Positions 42,985-54,575 of a stretch of 64,000 bases of DNA are shown in pieces. A program made the translations under genes and the position numbers. The stretch's first letter is position 1; each line of letters opens with the position of its first letter. The notes under the pieces were generated by a model. It ran no database searches. It worked only from the letters and a program-made list of their open reading frames with translations, and was not told the origin of the DNA. This DNA is from Earliella scabrosa (Eukaryota; Basidiomycota; Agaricomycetes; Polyporales; Polyporaceae): assembly GCA_022605405.1 (NCBI GenBank), contig JABYQQ010000002.1, positions 682,001 through 746,000 of the forward strand, read 5' to 3'.

Positions 42985-44733
42985 AGTGTTAAGTAAGTGG
43001 AAATGTAGAATGACCGATGCATGAGACATACGAGTGAACGAGGGTGGGGTATAACGGCGAACGAAGGTCAGACAAGAGTCGAGTCATTCACTCGGTCTCG
43101 GTCGGGTCGAGTTATCCGTCGGGAGCCGGAAGGTCGAGTCATCCGTCGGAGTCAGGAGGGAGGGCGGGTCGAGTGACTCGAGACTCGAGTCATTCCGTCG
43201 GAGTCTCAACTCTGAACGGTCCAGGTGCGATGATCGAAATCGATATGATCGAAAACCATGTCATTGCACGTTGTCCTGAAACATAGATACAGAGGGAGAC
43301 TGAGTGGGGGAAAGGTCTGCTAAGGCTGGAAACTAGTCGTACATTCCACGTAAGTCAAATCATAGCATAGCATGTGTGAGTACGAGATGCACAACGAAAT
43401 CTAGCCCCAATCCGACAACGACGGCGATGGATGAGGACAGCAAATCCAAGTACGACGGTGGGAAGCGGGGGCAGGCAGAACGAAACGCAAATTGTCCACA
43501 AGCGAATGCGAATACGATAGGTAGCAAACGACGTAGCAAAGGACGGCAACGCGAGCAATAGATGCAAACATGAGCTTGCCTGTTACTTGTCCTCGTTCTC
43601 GTTCTTCTCGCCGTCAACGTGGTTCTCCTTGTCTCGCAACGACTTGGCCTCTGAGTGCCCCTGCTCGTCCTCTACGGCCGCCTCCTCGTCGCAGGATGGG
43701 ACCAAAAGTTTCAACTCCGTCTTCGTAGTGCACATTTCTACGATCTCCTTGACGATCCTGCGCATCTTCCGCAGGCCAGTGTGTGACAAGATGTCAACGT
43801 TCCACGCGTTCTTGAGGAAATCCGCCGGCAGCATGCGGGTCGACGGGCGACGCACGTAAGTCGGCGAGACAGCACCCGTCTCCGTGCACCCCTTGTAGAA
43901 GGAGACCATGTTGCCAAACGCGGAGATAGCGTAAAGGACGGGGACCGGTGACTGAACGGCATGTGTGGTGTACAACGCACGAATCTGTGCATCTGCGACG
44001 GCACGAGCGTGGGGAACGCCGAGTTGGCGGATATCCTTGATCTCCACAAACAGCAAAGGTCTGCCGTCGGTCGTGCAAACGAGCAACTCCAGCACTCGGA
44101 ACTTGAGGCCCTTCTGGTAGGGCTGCGAGTTGTCGCAGACGTGGGATGGGGACGTCATCGGCCAAACGACAAACTCGACCCCCAGGTGAGCACCCTCGAG
44201 CAGCTGGAAGGCGCAGAGGAGAAGCTCGTTCCATGCACCGAAGAAGCGATTCTCAGTGGGACCGCGGTCCGCGAGAGCCGACTTGAAGGCGATGTTCACT
44301 TTCGTCCCCCAGTCGTTGATGTGCATTATCTTGAGGGGATAGGCGCCTCGATTGGGGAACGGCGCCGAATCTGCATGATACATCAATATGGATCAAGCGA
44401 AGACATCGACCGAACTTACTAGACATTGAGAGAGAAGAGGGTAAGGAAGGGGAGGGAGGGTGAGGGAAGGTGAGAGATGGGCGGACGGTGGTGACAAACA
44501 GCGGGTGGATGGTGTGAGGAGGGTGAGGAAGGTGAGATGGTGACGAGGAGGAGCGGGGGAATGGTGTGGGGAGGGTGAGGAAGGTGAGAGATGAGCGGAT
44601 GGTAGAGATGAGCGGATGATAGAGATGAGCGGATGGTTGAGTTGAGCGGATGGTACTACCGGGTGGTCCGTGCGCACGGTGCCATGTGTGACGCCCGTGA
44701 TGCGGCCGTTACATGCGCCCTCCGAGTATCGTC
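42985..44733 (-). repeat. Block D, right copy
   Basis: Reverse complement of 13896-15658. It ends sharply at 42985, inside what would be repeat R2, and at 44733. The stretch 42691-42984 between blocks AC and D is unique, with no gene seen. Confidence 0.9.
43583..44426 (-). CDS. Orphan-family protein, identical copy of member 1
   Basis: Exon 1 is 44426-44420 (ATGTCTA), the intron 44419-44371, and exon 2 44370-43583, giving 264 residues. The translated sequence is identical to the protein at 14203-15046, including the E-x-K core (FVEIKD) and the acidic tail. The shared promoter tract and intron are also preserved, so both copies could be expressed. Identity over the coding part, with small indels only in the non-coding tail of the block, points to a very recent duplication or to gene conversion. 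See the 14203 entry for the domain description. Confidence 0.75.
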
Positions 44734-46185
44734 TCCTGACACATAGCAGGGCCCTCCGGGCAGACCTGGACTACAAGATGTTCGAGACGAATTTATAGCT
44801 GAACTGATTGATCAGATGAATTCAGGAGCAACAGCGTGCATCAGTCGGGCTCACGCCCTCCTTCAACGCCCCCGGAGGATCCGAGGCTGAGCACGTTAAC
44901 GGTTAACATTGTGTGTTACCAAGTGCACATTCCAACTGATTGATGGGATTCAGACGGGCTTGACGGCGCGCATCAGTCGGGCGTGCGCCCTCCTTCATCG
45001 CGTCCGGCAGATTCGAGCACATAAACAAAGTGTTCACACTATGTACAACATTCCACATGCAGCAGCTCTGTAAGTTATGGGGTGGGTGGGTAGGGTAGAA
45101 ACATAGAGAAAGTGCAATAGGGACACGCTGGCTGAACTTGATCTGGGATTTGAGCGCACGTAGGGTTGAGGCATACAGGAGGAGCGCGCCCCCAAGCGAA
45201 GACATCGCTAGAGAGGAAGAAGAGAGCAGGGAGCAGGTCAGCGAGACCGTCTGCAAGAGATGATTGAACGAACTAAAAGGATAGCAGGGGGAGGGAATGG
45301 CGAAGAGCAGTAGAAGAGACAAATGAGAGACGTACCACATTGGCATCCCCAATGATCCGCGTGCCCGAGATGGTTGACCAACCAGCGCCGCTCTCCCAAG
45401 GCTTTCGACGTCCGGCTCTCGCCCACCTGAAGGTGTCAGTTGCCAAGTGGATGCTGGCACGACAGGCCAGCAAAGACGCGGAGAAGGAGAAGCCGTGGTG
45501 GGTCCACAGGCGTCGTCTGCGTGTTGGTAGGAGCTGATGGTGGCCCTGGGCTCGAACTGCAGTCATCAGAACATACACTGGTCAACTACATCCGGATTGA
45601 AATGAATGAACCGTACCTGCTCTGACTTACCGTCGACGGCTATGACTCACGTGCCTGTCTGGGACGGACCTGGTACGACCTACCGTGAACGATGACTTAC
45701 GGATGTCGCAGTGGACAAACATGTGTTGCTCACACCGTCACTCGCAGAAGAACTAGCAGACACTCACTTACTAGGGGAGGAAATGGGGGGAAGAACGAGG
45801 GGGGAAGAGACGAGGACGTTCGCGGCAGTCTATTATACGAGATCCAAGCGATGTTTGGCCTCGTATGTCTTAGGCAGTACTGGCCTAGCAACGCAGTTCC
45901 GGAGTAGTTCCGCTGTCGAACTGACCGCATCATGGGGCGTGATGTCACATCAGTGACTCGACGTGGGCGTGATGTGACGGTCACTTTGTACGCGATTTCT
46001 GACCCCAAGACCTGTTCTACTTCGTAGTCCAGGAAGACCGTCCAAGCCCAGGTAAGTGTCTGTCACGAAGACATCGCGCGAACACTGAACTGCGCGAAAT
46101 CGTGGTTCGTCGCTCTCGAATCCATCAGGATAAGGACAGCCAATCTCAGGTATGGCCGCAGCGCCTTCAGCCAGGACGTCTCCCA
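44734..46185. other. Mostly non-coding stretch with a diverged tandem duplication
   Basis: Two diverged copies of a sequence of about 50 bp (GCATCAGTCGGGC...CCTCCTTCA) start near 44834 and 44966, period about 132. A minus-strand frame at 44903-45460 has hydrophobic stretches but no start context or family. Nothing else is recognised up to 46185. Confidence 0.4.
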
Positions 46186-47386
46186 TCAATCCAGGCTCGA
46201 GCGCAGCAGCACAAGAGCCAAACTCGGCGAAGACAAGTCCACGAAACCAGTCCGTGATAAGTATGGGTCTGGAGACTGGAAGCAATAGTCCAGATCGTCC
46301 TCCTGCGATAGTCGGGTGGTATCAAATTCAGGGTCACGAAGCCAGCGCCCATGAACACTCAAGGTACGTATCATCCACATCTGGCTCGATCAAGAAGTCT
46401 AGCTCGTCTTCCAGGTCCCGATCCATAAAATACGGGCGATGTGCCTGCAGTATGGATGTTGCACGCATAGAGGTCGACACCCCTCCTTCGCGTGCGCGTG
46501 GCGGTAGCTCCCGCAGGAGCCCAAAGTTGTCCCTCACCGCATTCATGTTGGAGGCAGCAGGTACGTCTGGCTGGACAAATAAGTTCATTAACTCGTCGCC
46601 GGTCAGGTCCTCAAACTCGAAGACCTCGCCCAGAATGCGATTAGTCTGACGCGCGTACCACTGGTGTAAGTCTAGCCGGGGATTTTCAGCCACCGCATCG
46701 GGCACTAACAAGCAGAGTGACAGGTAATGGTCCTGCACTTCGACAAAGCCGTCCTGCTGGAAGCACACAAAACGCGGTTCAAATCGGGACCGGAGACTGC
46801 GCGCAAGGCGGCTCTCAGGGTAAGAAAACTCCCAATCCAAGGCCTCGGCGAGAGCTGAAGACGACGCGTCAGGATGCGAAGTCCCCGCCTCCGGAACGAG
46901 ATGTCCCAAGCGTGATCCGCCCCTGGTCTTCCGCTGTCGCAGAGCCGGTAACTTGAGATGGGTGAGTAATTCATCCGCATTTACATACACTGATGTGTCG
47001 TCAAGTTCATCAGCAGAAGCTGTTCCTTCGTCCGGGTCAGAGCCCCACGAAGTCCCAGAGCACAGGCTTGGCAAGGCGCCCTCCGCATTATCGTCAACTT
47101 CGATGGAATCCAGCGCCGGCTCAAGCTCTGGTCCGCAGCCGGATGATCCATCACTGTTGGAGGTGAGCTCCTGGCCCGATTCGGTCCCACGAGAGGAGGC
47201 CATCGCACGAGCATGTTGCTCATACCAAGGCGTCACCAGCAGGTTACTATACAGCTCAAGCGGGTCACCCTCCGACGCCTCGTCATCAGAGAACTGGTCG
47301 ATCCCTAATGGATCATCGTCCTCCGAGTCTGGTCCAATGGACTCGACAGTAAAAGGTTCCGGGGTGAACAGGTCCGGCATGGACAA
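46186..47386 (-). CDS. Acidic hypothetical protein, 3-prime exon uncertain
   Basis: The main frame (47386 down to about 46368) encodes roughly 340 residues. The N-terminal third is Asp/Glu/Ser-rich (MSMPDLFTPEPFTVESIG, DSEDDDPLGIDQFSDDE). A more structured part follows (FEPRFVCFQQDGFVEVQDHY, LDLHQWYARQTNRILGEVFEF, GVSTSMRATSILQAHRPYF). A donor lies at 46367 (GTACCTT) and an acceptor at 46303 (CGCAG). Downstream coding-like sequence exists in two frames, one continuing to about 45950 (FAEFGSCAAALEPGLMGD), and I could not fix which is used. The same frame is open without ATG upstream to about 47550 (RIDELELSSLEFAWTGL), so another 5-prime exon is likely. No family recognised. Confidence 0.45.
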
Positions 47387-48222
47387 GTTGTCGTCGTGAT
47401 CCTCATGTTCACGAGGCAGGCCTGTCCAAGCAAACTCGAGGCTTGAGAGCTCAAGCTCGTCAATACGAGCCGTTCCGCGCCCTCCAGGTCGAGCTCTATG
47501 TTGAAGTTCGACAAACCGGGAGGTGCGCCCTTTCGATTGGACTGAACACGAGTGTTCTTGCCGATCATTGCCGTATCGCTTGCTGACTTGCGTAAGTAGC
47601 GTTTTGGCCTGCTAGACGTGATCGCGGATCTCGCGGCGGAGCACCTCGACGCCGCGCAGTGTTGCGGTCGCACTCACCTGAGCACATCCGGATGAGAGCT
47701 CGATGCGCGCGTCCGTGGCAGGGAGGCAAACGACGATGCTCTACATCCCTGCGCCTTTTGCGGGGAGGAGGGCGCGGAGGACTTGCAGGGGCGTGATGTG
47801 CGTCGCTTGCAGGTGACGCTGGTACAAACCCCGCAGGTCGATGTGCTCGAGACGGGGGCGGGAACATGGGTGGAGGAGGGGAGCAGTGGGCACGTAGAGA
47901 TGTGTCGTGGCGCATAGGGGGATCGAGGTCGTGAGAGGGAAGCGGGACACAGTTGACGCGACCGAAGAACGGGATCGTCTCCGGCTGAAGAGCATAAATC
48001 TCTGCCGAGTTCTGTTGGAGTCGACAGTACGAGTGCATATCCGTGACATCGCGCGAAAACACGGTAAGGAGCGTAGTGACGAGTATGTTGCAGTACTAGT
48101 ATACATGCTAGATGACAATGATGAGAACCCAACGATACAGACGCATGACAAGCAGATAGCGTGGTATGTAAACAAGATGTGAGCCGAGTGTCAGTGACAA
48201 GATGCATGGCCGGAGGGACCAG
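47387..48222. other. Stretch with possible 5-prime exon of the acidic gene, otherwise unassigned
   Basis: The minus-strand frame open at about 47387-47550 probably belongs to the acidic gene. From 47560 to 48222 several Arg/Pro-rich frames overlap on both strands without motifs. Confidence 0.35.
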
Positions 48223-49150
48223 CTACACCCTCTTCTTCTTCCCCTTACTCTTCGTAACCCTCCTCCTCTTCGTCCCCACCACTACCACCTCCTCCTCCTC
48301 CTCCACCACCACCTCCTCCTCCTCCACCACCACCTCCTCCTCCTCCGCCGCCGCCTTGTTCTTCTTCGCCGCCTTCTTCGCCGCCTTCTTCGCCGCCTTC
48401 TTCGCCGCCTTCTTCGCCGCCTTCGCCGCCTTCTTCGCCGCCTTCGCCTTCTTCTTCTCCTCCTTCGCCTCCTCCTCCTTCTTCATGTGCAGCGCTGCAC
48501 ACATCTCCCCGATCTCGTGAGCGACCGTAGTCATCTTCTCTCTCCCGGCATCCGAGAGGATATCCAATCCCCACCCGTCCTGCAGGTAGTCGTTATTTAG
48601 TTCATAGATCTTGGAAACGGCGACGCGGGGCGGGGAGATTTTTCCAGTGCTCTGCACCCCCTTGTAGAAGCGAACCATGTGGCCAAAAGCAGAGATACCA
48701 TGTAGGAAGGGTATCTCACACCCTTTGAGAAAGACATCATAACGCCCGCGAACCTGTTTGTCCGCCTCGTCGCGAGCACTGGCCATGCCCAGGTTGCGGG
48801 GGTCCTTGATCTCGACAAAAAAGACGGGGATTGCAGGCTCCTTCGGGCCCGAAGTGACGATGTGGACCACTACGAGGTAGTCGACGGCTTTGCGATCGCG
48901 AGAATTACTATCGACAGCATATCCGGGAGAGGACTGCCCGCTGACGGCGAACTCTATACCGGGATGGGCCTTCGAGACCACGTCGAAGACATGGTTCAAT
49001 AGGGCATTCCAACCCGTATTGAACCTATTTTCGTTGCCACCCTTAGCCACTAGGGCATCGTGGAAGCTCAAGATGATTTTTGCCGTGTACTCTGCGTGCA
49101 TAATGTGTCAAGATTGAGCAGTGAGAGGGGCCGCAGAACTAACGAGGCAT
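48223..49150 (-). CDS. Orphan-family protein with Lys/Ala-repeat tail (member 5)
   Basis: The model has a 7-nt exon 1 (49150-49144, ATGCCTC), a 52-nt intron with GTTAGT donor and GCAG acceptor, and exon 2 at 49091-48223. It gives 291 residues. It is the most divergent member, but the core is intact: NRFNTGWNALLNHVF, GIEFAVSG, VFFVEIKDPRNLG (E-x-K kept), DEADKQVRGRYDVF and HGISAFGHMVRFYKG. The C-terminal 95 residues are low complexity. A Lys/Glu stretch leads into a KKAAKKAAKKAAK repeat that resembles a histone H1 tail. Then come acidic blocks (EEEEVVVEEEE) and a basic end (TKRRRVTKSKGKKKRV). The tail is encoded by GAAGAAGGCGGC-like DNA repeats, which are prone to length change. A chromatin or nucleic-acid role is inference from the tail. 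Confidence 0.75.
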
Positions 49151-49877
49151 GATTGATGGTGTCGTCTTTCCTTGATTAGAGAAACAGGAATGTTAGTGGT
49201 GGTTCATAGCATGGCAAATTCAGACCCACTTACAAGAAAGCACAAGAAAGCGATTGCAGCGATTGGGTAATCAGCGAACAGGAGCGTTGAGAAAGCTTGC
49301 ATAGATTGATAGCAGATTCATGTTATGCGTGGATTGAACGCGACACAGGGTTGGCTTACCTGTAGGGAGATATGGACGCGATGAGAGAGATAAGGTTCAC
49401 GCATGCGGGCATTGTTCATCACGGCGCTTGCCGTGCTTATTACACTTCTAACTCAGCCTGAACCTCGTCCGTCGTGTTCCCTGTCGATGGCCTTCCTTCC
49501 ATGAGGCAGAGGCGGAGAAGGCGTTGCGAGCGCGTCACTTAGCGTCGCTGGTTGAGCACGGAGCACGGACGGACTGACAGAAAAGGCATGTTTCTTCGCT
49601 CCAGTATGATACAACATCGTACAACCCGACGTCCACTCCGATCCAACGCACAACACGTCGGACTGCCCCAAGCCATCAGGAACCGAGCTCCATCATCGCT
49701 CACGAGCCAGTGACGAGCTGTAGCACCCTGCGTCGCGCGTCCAACACGAGATCAGTGTCCGTACCCCATTCGACTCGAGCTCGTCCGTCAAACATCCGTA
49801 CGAACCCGTCATGAGCTGTACATCCCAGGCTATAAATACACATACATGTCGTCGTTGCTATGGTCAGGAGTCCCCCC
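49151..49877. other. Intergenic, nothing recognised
   Basis: Upstream region of member 5 and downstream region of the coiled-coil gene. No repeat or gene seen. Confidence 0.45.
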
Positions 49878-52204
49878 CTAGGCCTGGCCGATGTCTCCGC
49901 TATACTCGCTGGCCATCTGCACTACCCAGTCGAAGGCATCCTTGGATACGCACAACACGTGTTCCACGTACTCTGCGCTGTGGCTCGCTAGCCACCTGTC
50001 GTCATAGAATGCCAGAGGAAGTCCGGTCACCGGTGCCCGGTGAGTCGTCTGTGCGTTTGGCTTTCGCTTGCGCGGTTGTGGCCTGGACCCACGTTTGCTA
50101 TAGCCGCTCTGAGGGTTGTTCCTGGCCTTGTCGATGATGTCCATGATTGCGTCGAAGTTGCGTCTCCATACGAGAACCCTCACCCGATAGTATTGTTCGT
50201 GAGTACCAGCCTCGACGTCTGACTCGTCCGAGCTCATCCCGTCCTTCCCCAGGATGTCGAGGATTTGTAGAAATCGTGTCCAACGATTCTTCTCGAACGA
50301 ATTAAGGGCGAAGCGGATCTTTGTTTCACAGATTCCCCGTCTCCTGTCGTGCCGCTGTCGGTAAAGTTAGTAGGCGTTCACGTAGGATGTGATGTATGTA
50401 TGACATGTCACCTTGTTTCTACGCTCCCGTCGTCTTCCAACAGCGTTCAACGCTTCGCCTTCGTTGAAGCGTCGTTCGTCCGCCTCGTCGCGTGACTCCT
50501 GCCGATGCTCTCCGGTGCGTGGGTCTTCGACGATCCGGGGCTCTGTGTTCATCCACCGCACCCGGATTCGCTTGAACTTGTCAAGCACGGCGTCTTCCCA
50601 GTATGCTTCTGACACAGTCTGGACCTCTCGCCCCGTCTTCAAGTACCAGCGCTCGGTCTGCTGCCTGTGCCAGAGAACCCCCGCCAGGTGCACCGCGATT
50701 GCGCGGTTCCAAGGATTGTTGAAGGGGGCGGCCTTCGTGAAGCGGAATTGGTATTGGTCTGGACCGGGGCCTTTGCCCTCGAGATACAAGTTCACCGCGT
50801 CCTGTGGGGCGGGGACGTGATTGGCGATGAAATCTTCGTCTTCAGGTGCATCGTACAATTGGAGGAACAGGCGCCGTACTTCCGCAAGGTGGTGGTTGCG
50901 GTCTGGTGACTTCTTCAACCTCGCCTTCTCTTCCTCCACCGCCTTCCTGATCGCCGTCTCGTGTGCGCGTTGGCGAGGCGATGTCATGGCACGCGACTGA
51001 GGGAGAGATGCCGATATGTCGTTGCGCAGTTCATCAAGAGTGAGCGCCGGCGCATCCGTCATCGAACGGGTATTGGGAGACGCAAGGGCAGGCGGGGCGA
51101 GCGCGTGCGATGGGGACGGGCGATCGGTAGGTATGGACGCACGCGACAAGGGTCCGGAATGGGGCGGAAGACTATGCATAGGTGATAAAACCTGGCTCTC
51201 TCCGGAAGATTGTGCTGGGATCACCGGATAGGTAGGAGTAAGCGCAGGCATAGGCGGAGGCCGCGGAGCAAGCGTCGGCACCAAGGATGGTTGGTCGGGG
51301 TTGGACGCATGTGATGGGAGCAAGCGATTGGCAGGTATCGACGACGCACGAGATGGGGGCTGGGACTGCGCCGCAAGGATTTGCGCAGGTGGCGTAGTCG
51401 GCGATGAAACCTGCATGTCGGTGGATGACTGAGAGGTCAACTCCTGTGAGGCGAGCCTGCCCGCGATCATCTGTCGCAACCTTGGTCATCAGTCAATTGA
51501 TATGGGTGGATGCGTCAGGTGCGTACCGCCGCCATCTTTGATTCCAAGGCTAAGATCTCTCTTTCACGCTCAGCAGCCTGTATCTCTTTCTCGAGGCTTA
51601 GCGTCTTGGACACTTCCTCCATACGGGTCGCCAGTTCTGCATAGCGCCTCTCGATGTCCGCAATCAGGGCGTCTTTATCGCGTATCTGCTCCTGGAGATG
51701 GGTGATCGTCCGTGAACGAGCCTCTAGCTCCGCTGTGCCAGCGGCATCGGCTGAAGATAACTCCTGCAGGCGCTTGTCGTGGGCCTCAATCCGTGTCTCA
51801 TACTGACTGGCTCTCCTCTCCCACAAGGCATACTGCTGGGTATACTCGTCCCTCTCCTCGCGCAAGCGTCGCTGCTCGCGACGTAGGCGCAAGCTTTGCT
51901 TGAGCAGGCGGGCTTGCAGTGCCCGCAGCTCGAAGGGAGGATGCCCGACGACACGAACTTTGCTGCCAACGTTGACCGATGGAGCGCCCTCCCGCTTCTC
52001 TGACCGCACGTTCGTCGAGGCGGGAAGGTCGCCTCGAAGCGTCTCGGCAGCCGAAGATGGTGTCTCGGTGGGAGTTTCGGGGAGTATACGGGCCGTCGTA
52101 TCCGACGTGAGGCATGTGAACCCCTTGGGGGTGGAGGTTGGTTCACAGGTAGAGACTCCGAACGCGGTCAACGAGAACGCAGGAGCCGAAGATTGACTCT
52201 CCAT
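49878..52204 (-). CDS. Coiled-coil multicopy Agaricomycete protein, 737 aa, three exons
   Basis: The model joins 52204-51527, 51470-50412 and 50354-49878 on the minus strand. Both introns (56 and 57 nt) are phase 0, giving 737 residues. Residues of about 80-225 form a long coiled coil (LRREQRRLREERDEYTQQY, REREILALESKMAA). A Pro/Ser-rich linker follows. Then comes a conserved region with RRLFLQLYDAPEDEDF, NNPWNRAIAVHLAG and DKFKRIRVRWMN. The C-terminal exon has GMSSDESDVEAG, VLVWRRNFDAIMDIID and GLPLAFYDDRWLAS. I recognise the last features from a large uncharacterised family repeated in mushroom genomes. It may be tied to transposable elements, but no catalytic site is visible. An upstream exon before 52204 is possible because the family often starts further 5-prime. 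Confidence 0.65.
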
Positions 52205-53155
52205 GAAGCGTTGCTCGTTTGCCTGAGAGTGGCGAATGTGTGTTAGTGTGCCATACGATCAAGATATGCTCTACGGACCGAATCCTGCACCGTCGACGGT
52301 GTAGCCGCCTCCATTCTGTATTGATCGGGCTGGGCCTTGCGGGTAAGTGCAGTGGCTTACAACGTAACTGTGCGACTGACCATATCCTCGTCCATCCTGT
52401 CCTGTTCTTCAGGTATCCTTGCCTGCCGCGTCGGCGCAGCTTTCGATAGACCGTATTGCCATAGAGCGGATAAGTATTTGCCATCCATGCGTTCAAGTTG
52501 GAACACAAACAGAGATGAAGACGCGATGACGGAGTAAAGGGATGAGGCAACGGAGCGCGGGGGCGATATATGTATGATGGATTTCAAAGCGACGATTTGA
52601 TGTCGTCGCTCGGTGTTTGTACCAAGTACAATAAAACAAAACAATAGATCGGTGAGTGGGAACAGGTGGGAACGTGCGCCTAGTAACATGAGCTCCATGA
52701 GTGATCGACTCCGCAAACGTTGCAACATCACGTGCAAATTCACGTGATGGTCTCTTACGGTCTCGACTCTCGACTCACCCCGGTCTTTCGTTCTTTCCAC
52801 CTCCTCCCACCCTTCCGGTTCTCCACTTACTGGGCACTATGGTCGACTCTCTCAGTGTTTGATTGATAGTTGTAGCGTAGTTAAGTACATTATGCCTCAG
52901 GCGAAGCACATTACTCGTACCTCATAATAGAGGAGATGGCGTTCAAGTTGTTGTTCCGTAATACGTGAGTACTTCTGGTACGAATACACGAATACAAAAA
53001 CAATGATAGCAAACAAGACGTACAAGACATAGACTCTCCTCCTCCCTCCTCATCTCCCTCATCAGTTGCAGGCAGGTGAGGGCCCTTGCTTCTTCCACGA
53101 CACCGATGCCCTGACTCTATTGTGAGATAGAACCCAACCCAACCGCAACCGAAAG
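52205..53155. other. Intergenic, nothing recognised
   Basis: A minus-strand frame at 52260-52550 may include a 5-prime exon of the coiled-coil gene. Otherwise AT-richer sequence without features. Confidence 0.4.
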
Positions 53156-53996
53156 ATGAGAAAACAATTAGCAGTAGCGATGGTCGCGATTAGTCTCGCG
53201 AGCGTCGTCATCCCTTTGTTTCTCATCGACAGTCACCCCGTGCCGCGCACGAATCCCCACGCCCAGGCATGCATACAATCCCTTGGGAACGTTACATCGG
53301 CTTCTTTCTGTCTTCTCCCCTTCAGGGCGTACCTACCATCATGCGATGGCCAATCCGTCGTTCATCACGATATCGCGCTCGATGACCTTGTCATTGCCCA
53401 GCGCGTCTTCCACGACCTTCTCATACGCCTGGCCCCGATCCCTCGCCATTTCCAAACCGTCAACGCTATCGGCCATGCCGCAGATTTAGCCATGTTTCAC
53501 AACGACATCATGATCTCCGACATCCAGCTGTTGACTGACATCAGTCAAACCGCACGAACCACCGCCTACGCGATGTACGCCGTCCTGGCTCATCTGGAGC
53601 TGGGTCTCACCCGGTGAGCACTCATGGTACACTCATGGTAGACTCGTTATATCCTTGCCCCTTGCCTGACGGGTTTACAGAATCGCGTTCATCGATAGCG
53701 CTGTGCTGACCGCTATGGCTCCGGTCCAGCAGTTCGATGTCACTGGTCGGTTCGTGGACGGGCATTCCCCTATTCATTTTGGCACAATTACGAGCTTGTC
53801 ATCCGATGCTACTGCAAGTTCGGTGTGCAGGGTTCGGATTATGCTGAGGTCGGCTGTGGCTGCAGCGACGGGCCTCCTGACGCAGTTGACGAGGCTCGAT
53901 GTGCCACAAGCTGGAGACCAGCCTCTGTCCCAAGCTGGCGCTGCTGACGCACGGCACTTCCGCCCTCCTATCCATCCTAAATCGACTTTCAGCCTT
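53156..53996 (+). CDS. Membrane-anchored hypothetical protein, at least two exons
   Basis: It starts with MRKQLAVAMVAISLASVVIPLFLI, a signal peptide or signal anchor of about 22 hydrophobic residues. A helical region follows (LDDLVIAQRVFHDLLIRLAP, ISQTARTTAYAMYAVLAHLE). A GTGAGC donor at 53615 and a TTTACAG acceptor at 53681 join in frame to RIAFIDSAVLTAMAPVQQFD. From about 53780 the correct frame is unclear. One frame stops at 53999, and another (HGTSALLSILNRLSAFDEVL, GLDEWVGSG) runs on to 54267 and may be a further exon. An intron with CTTCAG acceptor at about 53326 is also possible. No family recognised. Confidence 0.4.
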
Positions 53997-54575
53997 TGAC
54001 GAGGTACTCGAAGAAGGGCTGGACGAGTGGGTGGGGTCGGGACGCAACTCGAGTGCGGACCATCCGTACCCGGCCGCGCTGATCACCCTGCAGATATACA
54101 ACAATATCACTGAACGGCAGATGACGACAGTGCAGGGTATGAGACAGGCTGTGGAGGTATTGGTCGGACCGCACAGTCATAGAGACCTGCTTTTGGCCCT
54201 CCACGTGTCACTGCCGACCACCACCCCTACACGCAATGGAGAGCTCCCGCCGTGCGGCGCAGTCTAGCGCAGGCGGGATTATGTACTTCGGACCTATATG
54301 TATTGTACAGTGGTTTGCGATGGAAGGCGCGAGACCTGGCTTGCTCACGATTCTACGTCAACGCGTCAACTCACGACCACCCGAGCTCTCGACCTTGACT
54401 GACCCCGCAGTACGCGGGATATAAATGTCTGAGAAAAGACCCCGCCCAGTTTACCAGCGCGACACACCCGCCGTGAGTATGTAGCTGAGAAGGTGTCTGG
54501 TGGTCGCGTTTTTTTTTCTGCGACTTGTCTTTGGCAGAACATTGACGAATGCCTGCCGTGCGGCCGGGTCCTGCG

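Noticed and set aside
9004..44733. One large simple palindrome centred near 27-29 kb
   Set aside because: Pairing sums of coordinates differ between block AC (about 51700-52430) and block D (about 58629), and block order is not mirrored.
48202..48600. Plus-strand Leu/Arg- or Ser/Phe-rich proteins
   Set aside because: These are the complement of the GAAGAAGGCGGC repeat that encodes the Lys/Ala tail of member 5.
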